In this document: positions 18,912 through 26,768 of the stretch, piece by piece
Layout of the letters: the number at the start of each line of letters is the position of its first letter
How positions within the stretch are numbered: the stretch's first letter is position 1
From: Cognatazoarcus halotolerans
Lineage (GTDB): Bacteria > Pseudomonadota > Gammaproteobacteria > Burkholderiales > Rhodocyclaceae
DNA: 64,000 nucleotides
NCBI RefSeq assembly: GCF_009800965.1
Contig: NZ_WUAF01000013.1
Span: 62,001-126,000 of the forward strand
Reading direction: 5' to 3'
Notes under the pieces: generated by a model
Database searches by the model: none
What the model was told of the DNA's origin: nothing
Seen by the model: the letters and a program-made list of their open reading frames with translations, nothing else
Position numbers and translations under genes: made by a program

Positions 18912-21900
18912 GGGGCCGTACTCCTGCCAAGCAGTTCGTCGAGATCCAGATTGATGCTGGTGACGGCCCAATCCGGCTCCTGGGTGAAGGGGCGTCGAAT
19001 GTAGAACGGGCCTTCTACATTGTCACCGTCAGCCAGCACGACCGCCATGATGAACTTGTCCACCTGGTTCAGCCCGTAGAGGATCTCGTTGCGGGTGACG
19101 GTGATGGTGGTGGCGCCCTTGGCGCGCCCCTTGACCTCGATGTGGCGGGCGGGCGGCAGGCGGCCGTCGATGGGACCGGGCAGGCTGGTGACGTCCCAGC
19201 CGCACTTCTGCGCGGACACGTCGATGACCTCATGGCCGAGGGCGCGCTCGGCATCCATGACCACCTGCATGGCGAGGGCCTCGATGCGGGCACGGGCTGC
19301 GGCATCTGCACTCCAACCCGGTTCGCCACGGCGCTGCAGCAACAAGCCTTGCGGGATGACCAACGCGCCGCCGACCACCGTGGGGGTGCTGGAGATCACA
19401 TGGCGCATGGCCTGCAACTCGGCGGTGCGGGTCTGCAGCCGGGCGGAGAGCTCGTCCAGAGTACGCAGGGCGTTGTCGTAGTTGAGGCGCGGCTGCTTGC
19501 CTGCAGCGACGTCGTCCTTGAGCTTGATCGAGCGGTCCTGCCAGTAGTTGATCTCCTTCACCAGCCGTTCGTGCACCGCGGCGAGGGTCTTGTCGACCTG
19601 CTGCACGCGGCGGGTGCGGACTTCCTCGAAATGCTCGGGCACCAGATGGATCGAGGCATGGGCGAGCGCCCGCTGCTCCAGTTGATTAGCTTGACCAGTG
19701 GCGACCCAAGGGGCGTCGAGCACGTCGCGGATGCGGACGAGGTCGTCGGCGGCGATGGGTTCAAGGTCGAGGTGGGGCGCCCAGCCGGCATGGATGGCCT
19801 CGCCTGCAGGGTCGATCTCCACGAACTGCATGCGGCGCGAGACGATGCGGTTCTGGTCCGCGCCTTCCTTCACGGCGTGATCGACGATGAACATCAGCCG
19901 CGGAGTGAGCCCGAGGTCTGCCGGATCGATCAGCACCGCGCCCTGCTTGAGCTTGTTGCGATGCTGTTCCAGCACAATGTCGGTGACGGCCTGCATCAGC
20001 GGATGGCCGGGATGGATGAGGCTTGCCATCTTGGCCTCCGCCCGACCGGGCACGCGAACATGGTCTTTCTCGAAGCAGACGCGCTCGTAGCGGCGCAGCA
20101 CCGGCTCGTTGTAACGCCGGTCGCGGCCGGCGATCTGGCGGTCGCGCTCGCGGATGATGGCCGGGACATTGGTGATCTCGGCGCGGCCGGCTTCGCGCGG
20201 TCGCACTTCGCCCCCGAGCGACTGGAACGCCTGATTGAAAAAAGCGCGGATAAAGTAGGGCTGCAGCTTGCGGGCTTCGGCCTTCTCCATCTCTTCCTTC
20301 ACTGCGTAGAGGCGCTGCGGGTCCATGACCTCTTCGCACAGCGCATTGCGGCGGATGATGTTCTGCAGGTGGTCGGTGTCGAGGGCGCCCTCGATCTTGC
20401 GGAAGAGCTCGGCCTTGCGCGCAGGGTCTTCTCCGTACTTGATGGCCTCGATGAGGAGCTCGCGCAGGCTTTTTTCCTCGAATACTTCACCCAGGATGTC
20501 GAACACCCGCCCGCCCAGGGCCTTGCGCTCGACTTCAAGCTTGTCGAACAGGCGCTGAAAGACGTCGCCTTCGCGGGTCTCGTTGGCGACCATGTTCCAC
20601 AGGTGGCAGATCTCGGCCTGGCCGATACGGTGGATGCGGCCAAAGCGCTGCTCAATGCGGTTGGGGTTCCAGGGCAGGTCGTAATTGACCATGAGGTTGG
20701 CGTTTTGCAGGTTCACGCCTTCGCCGGCCGCATCGGTGGCAATAAGCACGCGCACCGCCGGGTCGTTGCGGAAGAGCTCCTGCACCTTGCGCCTGTCCTC
20801 GCGCTTGACGCCGCCGTGGATGAGCACCACCGCTTCTTCGCTGCCGAGCACACCGCGGATCTTCACGGCGAGGTAGTTGAGTGTGTCGCGGTGTTCGGTG
20901 AAGACGATGAGCTTGCGCTGTCGGCCGTCGGCGTCGTGCATCTCGGGCGTGTCCTGCAGCAGGCGTGAGAGTTCATCCCACTTGCGGTCCTGGCCGGAAT
21001 GCACCACCTGGCGGGCCTGCTCTTCCAGCCCTTCGAGGATGACGATCTCGGCCTGCAGTTCGACGATGGTGCGGGCGGCGGTGGCCTGATCGACGACCGA
21101 TTCCTCGAACTCCTCGTAGTCTTCCGGGGCGAGGTTGTCGGGGGCGTCCCAGATGTCTTCGCCGGCGCCGTTGGTGAACACGCTGTTGGCGAGCACTTCG
21201 CCGCGCTGGCGCAGCTTCTCTTCTTCGACCCGGCGCTGCAGCTTGGCTCGACGACGACGCAGCGACTGGTAAATGGCCTCCGGGCTGGAGGCAAGCCGGC
21301 GCTGCAGCGCAGTGAGCGCGAAACCGACCGTACCGCGGCGGGCACCGTCTTCGAGCTGGTCGGCGCGGTTCATCTCGGTCTTCACGTAGTCGGTGACGGC
21401 GCCGTAAAGCGCAGCCTCAAGATCCGAGAGACGGTAATTGACCGTGTAGGCGCGGCGCTCAGGAAAGAGCTTGCTGCCGTCGAAGCGCAGCATCTCTTCC
21501 TTGACCATGCGACGCATGAGGTCAGACACATCCACCTTGTGCGCGCCGTCACGGAATTTGCCGTAGAAGCGATCGGAGTCGAGCAACGACAGGAAGAGCT
21601 GGAAATCCTCTTCCTTGCCGTTGTGCGGCGTCGCGGTCATCAGCAGGAAGTGGCGGGTGATGCTGCCGAGCAGTTCGCCGAGCTGAAAGCGCTTGGTCTT
21701 GTTGATCTTGTTGCCGAAGTAGTTGGCCGAGAGCTTGTGCGCTTCATCGACCACCACCAGATCCCAGCGCGTGAGCTGCAGCTTCTGTAGCAAGTCGTCG
21801 TTGCGCGAGAGCTGATCGACCCGGGCCACCAGCAGGTCGGTGTCCTCGAACGGGTTGCCGCTGGCGCTGTTCTCGACGAGGTCGCGGCCAAAGATGCGGA

Positions 21901-22435
21901 ACTCCAGCCCGAACTTCTCGCGCATCTCGTCCTGCCACTGCTCCACAAGGCTACCCGGGGCGACGATGAGCACGCGGCGGGCGTCGGCGCGCATCAGGAG
22001 CTCGCGGATGAAGAGGCCCGCCATGATCGTCTTGCCCGCACCAGGGTCATCCGCCAGCACGTAGCGCAGCGGCTGGCGCTGCAACATGGATTCGTAGACT
22101 GCGGTGATCTGGTGCGGAAGTGGTTCGACGTTGGAGGTGTGCACCGCCATCATCGGGTCGAACAGATGCGCCAGGTTGATCCGCCATGCTTCGGCTGCGA
22201 GTTTGAAGGCTTCGCCCGGGGCGTCGAATGCCCATGGACGTCCGGCTTCAGCGAGCGAGAGGTTGGGCTCGTCACTGCGAAACAGCATGCGCTCAGAGAG
22301 TCGGCCGTCGGCCATCTTGTAGATGACCGTGAGTGCATCAGGGCCTACCTGCTCCGTGGCGACCACGCGGACGATCTGACCGAGCTCGATGCCTACAAGC
22401 GCGGCGTTTGGGGTGATGTGTTCAAGCTTGAGCAT
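18902..22435 (-). CDS. SNF2-family helicase with C-terminal DUF3883-like domain (DrmD-like)
   Basis: 1177 residues, first gene of the defence operon. Helicase motifs: PHQITAVYE (Q-like, about 107-115), Walker A DPGAGKT (130-136), DEAH (230-233), motif [16 protein letters not shown], and motif [13 protein letters not shown] near residue 600. A long middle region resembles DISARM DrmD helicases. The C-terminus has [10 protein letters not shown]...TVTRNE, the DUF3883 signature, which belongs to the PD-(D/E)XK-like fold and may bind or cut DNA. The start [16 protein letters not shown] is typical for the family although no Shine-Dalgarno is visible. It likely supplies the translocase/helicase role, paired with the DUF1156 methylase and the DUF499 ATPase. 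Confidence 0.88.
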   Translation of the reverse strand: MLKLEHITPNAALVGIELGQIVRVVATEQVGPDALTVIYKMADGRLSERMLFRSDEPNLSLAEAGRPWAFDAPGEAFKLAAEAWRINLAHLFDPMMAVHTSNVEPLPHQITAVYESMLQRQPLRYVLADDPGAGKTIMAGLFIRELLMRADARRVLIVAPGSLVEQWQDEMREKFGLEFRIFGRDLVENSASGNPFEDTDLLVARVDQLSRNDDLLQKLQLTRWDLVVVDEAHKLSANYFGNKINKTKRFQLGELLGSITRHFLLMTATPHNGKEEDFQLFLSLLDSDRFYGKFRDGAHKVDVSDLMRRMVKEEMLRFDGSKLFPERRAYTVNYRLSDLEAALYGAVTDYVKTEMNRADQLEDGARRGTVGFALTALQRRLASSPEAIYQSLRRRRAKLQRRVEEEKLRQRGEVLANSVFTNGAGEDIWDAPDNLAPEDYEEFEESVVDQATAARTIVELQAEIVILEGLEEQARQVVHSGQDRKWDELSRLLQDTPEMHDADGRQRKLIVFTEHRDTLNYLAVKIRGVLGSEEAVVLIHGGVKREDRRKVQELFRNDPAVRVLIATDAAGEGVNLQNANLMVNYDLPWNPNRIEQRFGRIHRIGQAEICHLWNMVANETREGDVFQRLFDKLEVERKALGGRVFDILGEVFEEKSLRELLIEAIKYGEDPARKAELFRKIEGALDTDHLQNIIRRNALCEEVMDPQRLYAVKEEMEKAEARKLQPYFIRAFFNQAFQSLGGEVRPREAGRAEITNVPAIIRERDRQIAGRDRRYNEPVLRRYERVCFEKDHVRVPGRAEAKMASLIHPGHPLMQAVTDIVLEQHRNKLKQGAVLIDPADLGLTPRLMFIVDHAVKEGADQNRIVSRRMQFVEIDPAGEAIHAGWAPHLDLEPIAADDLVRIRDVLDAPWVATGQANQLEQRALAHASIHLVPEHFEEVRTRRVQQVDKTLAAVHERLVKEINYWQDRSIKLKDDVAAGKQPRLNYDNALRTLDELSARLQTRTAELQAMRHVISSTPTVVGGALVIPQGLLLQRRGEPGWSADAAARARIEALAMQVVMDAERALGHEVIDVSAQKCGWDVTSLPGPIDGRLPPARHIEVKGRAKGATTITVTRNEILYGLNQVDKFIMAVVLADGDNVEGPFYIRRPFTQEPDWAVTSINLDLDELLGRSTAPCA

Positions 22436-22482
22436 GAAGGAGGTAAAAATGGCGTGGTTGGGCGCGATGCAGTGACTCAGCG

Positions 22483-22488
22483 ATTATA
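22483..22488 (-). promoter_or_regulatory. candidate -10 box of the defence operon
   Basis: The minus strand reads TATAAT, a perfect sigma-70 -10 hexamer, 47 bases upstream of the helicase start. No convincing -35 lies at the right distance (the spacer region is GC-rich). It is the best promoter candidate in the 155-bp gap before the operon. Confidence 0.45.
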
Positions 22489-22590
22489 CCGATCGCAACA
22501 ATGAACCACGGTGGGGCCCGATGCTAAGTCAATCCCTAAGATTCTGGCCCGCGCGTCAAGCCTCCGAGTGGGCAAAGATTGCGCAGGGAG

Positions 22591-22806
22591 CTATTCCTCC
22601 CGAATTCGCCTCAGCTCAATCCGATGTTCCCGAAGAGCCCGTGCCAACTCGCGCAGCTCCGGACGCAGCCCCCCCTTGAAGGCATTGCGCGAGGAAGTGC
22701 TCTTCCCCTGGGCCGTGGTCGGCCCCGACGCCTGCTCCCAAGGTTGCCATGTGCGAATCAACTCCGCTTGTCGTGCGCGCCGCTCCGGCGTCCAACCGTT
22801 TGCCAT
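22591..22806 (-). CDS. small conserved mobile-element protein (GWTPERRARQAELIRTWQPW motif)
   Basis: 71 residues from ATG 22806, chosen because GGAG lies seven bases upstream; the frame is open for 20 more codons. The sequence starts MANGWTPERRARQAELIRTW and continues QPWEQASGPTTAQGKSTSSRNAFKGG, then a charged helical tail. I know this signature (GWTPERR...RPWE.STGP.T..GK...SRNA) as a frequent hypothetical protein in phages and integrated elements of Proteobacteria. Its small, basic, Trp/Arg-rich nature suggests nucleic-acid binding, but that is not shown. Almost the whole gene overlaps the 3' part of the upstream gene in a different frame. Confidence 0.65.
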   Translation of the reverse strand: MANGWTPERRARQAELIRTWQPWEQASGPTTAQGKSTSSRNAFKGGLRPELRELARALREHRIELRRIREE

Positions 22807-23365
22807 CACCCTTCTCCAATAGTTCGTTCCGCTGTTTTCCGGATTTTTTTGTCGCGCGAGCGCCAAGCATCGTCCCGTGGTTGTTGATTTGCTGCGGGCC
22901 AGTAGTCAGATTCGCTTGCTTCGCGATTAGCATGGGTGGGCTCTTGATCGCGGCGAGGGTCTCGAGCGTAGCGCGGCACTGCGACTGCGCGCGCAGCGCA
23001 AGCTTGAGGAATGTTTCAAGGCTCGGCATGTACTCGGCGCTGAAAGCTCGCTCCGACAGCTGAGCGAACAGGGTCTGCAATGCAGTGGCTTGCCCGATGA
23101 GCATCGCCTCCACCCGGGTAAGGTCACCACTGCCGATCGCGCTTGCCTGCTCACTCAGTTGGTCGATCATGGTGGGCACATCCACAGCCTCATCAAGCCC
23201 AACCTTCGTGTCGGTCGCACTCAGGACGCGGTAGGCTGCAAGCTCGGGGCTTGTGTATAGCTGGGCGAACCTCCGCCCGGGGGTCATCACGTCAGCATCG
23301 TTGGCCAATTCAATGAGCCCTTCCTCGCGGGGAGAACTTGTAATGTCTGTGGCTTCTAAGCGCAT
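22616..23365 (-). CDS. conserved hypothetical protein of the mobile module, overlapping the next gene
   Basis: 249 residues from ATG 23365, which has GGAGG five bases upstream; an alternative ATG at 23386 would add 7 residues. The first ~170 residues are a helical domain (MIDQLSEQASAIGSGDLTR, then VEAMLIGQATALQTLFAQLS) seen as a hypothetical in similar elements. After NNHGTMLGAR the protein becomes low-complexity (GKQRNELLEKGDGKRLDAGAA) and then Gly/Ala-rich, running about 190 nt through the next gene in another frame. The NELLE...RLDAGAA stretch looks familiar from relatives, so the overlap may be genuine rather than a missed frameshift. Function unknown. Confidence 0.55.
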   Translation of the reverse strand: MRLEATDITSSPREEGLIELANDADVMTPGRRFAQLYTSPELAAYRVLSATDTKVGLDEAVDVPTMIDQLSEQASAIGSGDLTRVEAMLIGQATALQTLFAQLSERAFSAEYMPSLETFLKLALRAQSQCRATLETLAAIKSPPMLIAKQANLTTGPQQINNHGTMLGARATKKSGKQRNELLEKGDGKRLDAGAARTTSGVDSHMATLGAGVGADHGPGEEHFLAQCLQGGAASGAARVGTGSSGTSD

Positions 23366-23405
23366 CGGCTCCTCCGTTGAGCTCATCTTTTTGTGTCTCC
23401 TGTTG

Positions 23406-23702
23406 CTATTTCGGCGGCTCGACGTCGGCGCCAGACCGAACCAAACTCATTTCCGCCTCGGTCGCTCCCTGTGGGCAGGCGACCGTGAAGGCTGTTCGCA
23501 GCGGCGGGCGGATAATCCAGATGCGATGCAGGCCGGCGAGGCGCGTCTGCACCTCACGGAGGACTGCGGCGCGATGCTGGCGCAAGCGCGGTGCCCATTC
23601 GTTGATCGCGTCTCGATCGCCACGCAACCCTACACGCGCACCCTCCAGGACGAAGCGCACTCCGTCCATTTCGGCTCGATCGAGTAGGTCCTTTACAGCC
23701 AT
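23406..23702 (-). CDS. small protein with TubC-like N-terminal docking fold (weak)
   Basis: 98 residues. The N-terminal half VKDLLDRAEMDGVRFVLEGARVGLRG, followed by WAPRLRQHRAAVLREVQ, matches the layout of the TubC_N-like domain (helix, beta pair with L.GD.L.VRG, helix with L..H...VL..L) found in small phage and element proteins. The remainder is unassigned. AGGAGG lies seven bases before the ATG, a very strong ribosome site. The start overlaps the stop of the RepA-like gene by 10 bp. It probably accompanies replication functions, but no activity can be named. Confidence 0.6.
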   Translation of the reverse strand: MAVKDLLDRAEMDGVRFVLEGARVGLRGDRDAINEWAPRLRQHRAAVLREVQTRLAGLHRIWIIRPPLRTAFTVACPQGATEAEMSLVRSGADVEPPK

Positions 23703-24994
23703 TCCTCTACCTCCTCGGCCTCTTCGCTGGACTCGGGCACCCCATCGTTGTCAGCGCACGCCAACTCCACCATACGTGGCACGACTGGCACGATCGCAGT
23801 GTCGCCATCATTCGTGCCATTCATGCCGCAGTTTTTGTAGTCGGCATGCGAGTTACTCCGGGTGTCACGATTGGGAAGGGACCAGACGGCAATTTTTTCC
23901 TTCCCGAAGCCGCTGATCTTGGTTGCCGCGCCAATGCGCTTCCGCGCACGCTGAATGGTCCTTTCGGTGAAGCCGCAAGCGCGGCCGGCCTTGATCGCGT
24001 CGGTCTTGGTGATCTCACACTCGTCGATCAGCAGCGCACGCAACCACGCAGCCACTTCATTGTCCTCATCTGCACGACCTTCGCCTTGCGGGGGATCAGC
24101 ATCGGCGGCGGCAAGAATCTCGCGAGCGCTGCCCTCAATCTTTTCACCCCACACCACTCGCGACGCCCAAACGCCAGGAAATTGGTGCAGTTCGACCTGA
24201 TCGAGATCGTAGTAATAGCCACCATCATCAGGCCCGATGTTGGATTTCGCGCGAGCCAGGATGCGACGAGGCGCGTTCTCCTTGTCGCCGTCCTGTACCT
24301 TGGCCGCGGCGAGTACGACGCGAGCCAGTGCGCCGAAGGCCAGCGAGCCGGCGACGCGCTCGGTCGGATCGCGACCCTGACTGCCCTTGGAAAAGTGACT
24401 GATGCCCAGGATCGCGGCGTTTATCTCGTGGCCCAGATCTACCAAGGGCTGCAGAGCGCGGCGTACTTCGGTGTTCTTGTGGCTGTCGCCGGTGACCGCA
24501 GATACGACCGGATCGCAGATCAACAGACGAACGTTGCCGACACGCATCGCAGCATCCGGCAAATCACGCATATCTGACGCCGGATCGAACGGGCGGTGGT
24601 CACCGCCGTCACGGACGCTTCCGACGAAATGAATACGCGTCATGTCCGCACCGCAGGCTAACAGACGCGGTGCGAGCGTGTCGGTCGGGTCGTCTTCCCC
24701 AGACCAGATCAGAACATCGCCGACGGTGCGCACGCGACTCCCGTCAGGCCAATACCCCCGGGTCGTTAGCGCTGCGGCGAGCGCCAGCGCGAGGGTAGTC
24801 TTGCCCGTGCCGGGTGCGCCAGCGAGGATGTGCAGCTTGCCGGCGGCGAGCCAGCCGTCCCACAGCCAATCTATCGGGGCCGGACGGATTGCAGCGCCAT
24901 TGATGAGATGTACGGCGCGGAGGCCAATTGGGCCCTCCTTGATCGCGTCCGCCGCCTTATCGAGATGTGCCTGTCCCACAGAGTATTCAGCCAT
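23693..24994 (-). CDS. RepA-like hexameric replicative ATPase/helicase
   Basis: 433 residues from ATG 24994 (GGAG six bases upstream; the frame is open for 14 more codons). Walker A GAPGTGKTTLALALAAALT (59-77) is followed by GDVLIWSGEDDPTDTLAPRLLACG, LLICDPVVSAVTGDSHKN and ILGISHFSKGS, the RecA-fold motifs of AAA_25/RepA-type ATPases found on plasmids and integrative elements. A C-terminal winged-helix-like part follows (ITKTDAIKAGRACGFTERTIQRARKRIG). The protein should unwind DNA for element replication together with the primase-like upstream gene. Its start overlaps that gene's stop by 8 bp. Confidence 0.82.
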   Translation of the reverse strand: MAEYSVGQAHLDKAADAIKEGPIGLRAVHLINGAAIRPAPIDWLWDGWLAAGKLHILAGAPGTGKTTLALALAAALTTRGYWPDGSRVRTVGDVLIWSGEDDPTDTLAPRLLACGADMTRIHFVGSVRDGGDHRPFDPASDMRDLPDAAMRVGNVRLLICDPVVSAVTGDSHKNTEVRRALQPLVDLGHEINAAILGISHFSKGSQGRDPTERVAGSLAFGALARVVLAAAKVQDGDKENAPRRILARAKSNIGPDDGGYYYDLDQVELHQFPGVWASRVVWGEKIEGSAREILAAADADPPQGEGRADEDNEVAAWLRALLIDECEITKTDAIKAGRACGFTERTIQRARKRIGAATKISGFGKEKIAVWSLPNRDTRSNSHADYKNCGMNGTNDGDTAIVPVVPRMVELACADNDGVPESSEEAEEVEEWL

Positions 24995-25412
24995 GGCACA
25001 CTCCTGCGAGATACAGTCCCGTCCGGATCCGACCAACTGCGACAGCCAGACGAGCGTGGTCAGCTGCAGTCAGAGCGTCGGAACTGCGGACCAATGCTGC
25101 TGCCGCGAGGATCACCAGCGCCTCAAAAGCAAGTGCGCGAAGCACGTCAACCGCGGGGAAGGGACGGCGCTCCCGCGTCAGACACCCATCCAGGCGCTCG
25201 GGGAATAGGTCCGCGAGGCTGAGGCCGATCGCGACGAGAATGTTCTGCGTCGGCTCGCCGCCGAAGTCGTGGATCAGGAGACGACCATCACCCAGTTCTC
25301 GCCATGTGCCGGACATGGTCTTGTCACGGCGTGTCGGAACGCGGAACATGCCGTGGTCGCGGCCAGTGGTCTTGTGCTCGACGAGACTCAAAAACCTATC
25401 GCGGGGACTCAT
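24987..25412 (-). CDS. primase-like protein lacking an obvious zinc finger (possibly reduced)
   Basis: 141 residues from ATG 25412 (AGGGG six bases upstream; upstream in-frame sequence is a shadow of alpA). SGTWRELGDGRLLIHDFGGEPTQNILVAIGLSLADLFPERL resembles the N-terminal region of phage and element primases, which normally read ...L.DGR.L..CFAGC....VL.ALGL...DLFPE. Here the Cys residues of the CHC2 zinc finger are absent (DFGGE where CFAGC is expected), and the catalytic Toprim domain is missing. It is either a reduced accessory protein or a decayed primase. Position between alpA and a RepA-like ATPase is typical for element primases. Confidence 0.6.
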   Translation of the reverse strand: MSPRDRFLSLVEHKTTGRDHGMFRVPTRRDKTMSGTWRELGDGRLLIHDFGGEPTQNILVAIGLSLADLFPERLDGCLTRERRPFPAVDVLRALAFEALVILAAAALVRSSDALTAADHARLAVAVGRIRTGLYLAGVCHG

Positions 25413-25422
25413 TGCATGCCCC

Positions 25423-25635
25423 TTAAGCGCGGTTGCGCGCCATGGCGACGCGATCAGCCAACCAAGCGTCGATCTCGTGCTCGAGCCAACCGACCGAGCG
25501 CGCCCCGAGAGAGATCGGAGCAGGGAAATCACCGCGCCTAATACGGTCGTACATCGTGGAGCGCGGCAGCCCTGTGCGGCCCTCCACCTCACGGCGCTTG
25601 ATGATGCGGGGATGTGCTTCTGCGATTGCGGCCAT
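25423..25635 (-). CDS. AlpA family transcriptional regulator / excisionase-like
   Basis: 70 residues from ATG 25635, with GAGG eight bases upstream (a longer start at 25677 would add 14 residues). IIKRREVEGRTGLPRSTMYDRIRRGDFPAPISLG, then SVGWLEHEIDAWLADR, is the classic AlpA/MerR-like winged helix. AlpA proteins activate integrase expression or act as recombination directionality factors in P4-like satellites and integrative elements. It heads the replication gene run (primase-like, RepA-like) and is preceded by the G-rich repeat region at 25728-25870, a likely control site. Confidence 0.88.
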   Translation of the reverse strand: MAAIAEAHPRIIKRREVEGRTGLPRSTMYDRIRRGDFPAPISLGARSVGWLEHEIDAWLADRVAMARNRA

Positions 25636-25727
25636 TTTCAGATCCTCGGATGTCGAAGGAAGTCCGAAACGCTCCATTGCGTTCGGTATGGCCGAATCTA
25701 GGCGAAATGCCGCAGCCTGAAATAGCT

Positions 25728-25870
25728 GGGTAGGTTCAGAAAACCTACCCCAAAAAAACTGGGATGGTGGGTGGGGTAGGTTTCCCCTCCGCGAGCGCCA
25801 AGGTCGAGAAAGCCAGTGTTTACAAGGCTTTTTTGGGTGGGTGGGTTGATTGCTGAGGGTGGGTGGGTTA
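25728..25870. repeat. G-rich repeat region upstream of alpA (hairpin, iteron-like and G-quadruplex-prone)
   Basis: GGGTAGGTT occurs at 25728, inverted at 25742-25750 (9-bp arms, 5-nt loop) and again at 25774. Further right, GGGTGGGTGGGTT at 25834-25846 and GGGTGGGTTA at 25861-25870 provide at least six close G-tracts on the plus strand. The hairpin has no downstream U-tract in either direction that would make it a terminator. The region lies between the conserved hypothetical gene and alpA, so it may be an operator, replication origin or structural element. Confidence 0.55.
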
Positions 25871-26650
25871 CTCGCCGGGGGTCTTTGGTGCGCCGCCGCC
25901 CGGTTGCCAGTTCGCCATTTTCGCAGCTTCCTCGATGCCCGTTTCGTTGGGCTTCCCTTCGTCGTCGGTCATGCCGAACTCCGCCGCATGTTCGCGCAGC
26001 CATTTTGCCAATGCCTGCTTCGGCGTCTTACCGCCTGTATCGGTTACGGCTTGCCACGCACGCACTGCCGCCGCCAATTTGGGCGCATAGCGCGGATTGT
26101 TTGGGTCAAGGTAGTCTGGCGCTTCGTTAGCCGCAGGGAAGAAGAAACCAGTGCGGACATTAGATGCCTCCAGCCATGCGACCAGATCAGGAACGGCGAC
26201 GGTCGTTTTCCCCCAGTCTGGCGACTCGCAATAAATTACGGCAGGCTCAAAGCCATTTCGGATGCCGCCGCCTTCATCAGAGAGGGGGCGTAGGGACTCG
26301 CCATGATTCGGATTTTCGTCCCATCCTTGCATCCGTGCGTCGCGCCGAATTACGGCTTTTAGGGAACCCGCGTTTATCGCATTCACCAGCGCGGCAAAAG
26401 CCGTCTTGACCCATGAGACTCCGTTGCTCTCGCGCCACCCATGCTCATTCTCGAGCCACGCCTCATGGAGGGAGTTGAATCGGACCCAGTTCGGGTCATA
26501 TCCAGCGATCAGCGCCGCTGCCTGATGAACTGTCAATGGATTGGCAAGACGCCAAAGCGGGTTGATGGTCTCCCAATACTCAGCCGAGAACCTCACGCTA
26601 TTTGCAATTGCCAGTTCATCAACTTCATCATCGCTCAACGTTCGAATCAT
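25868..26650 (-). CDS. conserved hypothetical protein of integrative elements
   Basis: 260 residues from ATG 26650 (AAGGGG six bases upstream; 48 further upstream codons are open but look non-coding). The middle reads NPLTVHQAAALIAGYDP, and the C-terminus has YLDPNNPRYAPKLAAAVRAW, QAVTDTGGKTPKQALAKWLR and a terminal NWQPGGGAPKTPGE. I recognise this C-terminal pattern as a recurring hypothetical near integrases of betaproteobacterial elements, sometimes with an HTH-like reading of the KTPKQALAKWLREHAAEFGM segment. It may be a DNA-binding accessory or regulatory protein. It lies between the integrase and alpA. Confidence 0.7.
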   Translation of the reverse strand: MIRTLSDDEVDELAIANSVRFSAEYWETINPLWRLANPLTVHQAAALIAGYDPNWVRFNSLHEAWLENEHGWRESNGVSWVKTAFAALVNAINAGSLKAVIRRDARMQGWDENPNHGESLRPLSDEGGGIRNGFEPAVIYCESPDWGKTTVAVPDLVAWLEASNVRTGFFFPAANEAPDYLDPNNPRYAPKLAAAVRAWQAVTDTGGKTPKQALAKWLREHAAEFGMTDDEGKPNETGIEEAAKMANWQPGGGAPKTPGE

Positions 26651-26768
26651 ATTGCGCCCCTTTTCGCCAGTACTTAAAGATAGGTGCCGCGCCAGCCGGA
26701 CAAGGGTATCCGGTTTTCGGCCTCGGGGATCAGCCTCAGCCCAGGCGCGGCATTGCTTTGTCAGGCGA

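Noticed and set aside
19142-20968. 608-codon open frame antisense to the helicase
   Set aside because: Shadow of the SNF2 helicase; no start signal and no domain pattern in the translation.
18902-22435. Full DISARM system
   Set aside because: The helicase resembles DrmD, but no drmA, drmB (DUF1998) or drmC (PLD) genes are present; the companions are DUF1156 and DUF499 proteins instead.
25728-25750. Hairpin GGGTAGGTT / AACCTACCC as an intrinsic terminator
   Set aside because: The A-run follows the stem on the plus strand and the corresponding T-run precedes it on the minus strand, so no U-tract lies downstream of the stem in either direction.
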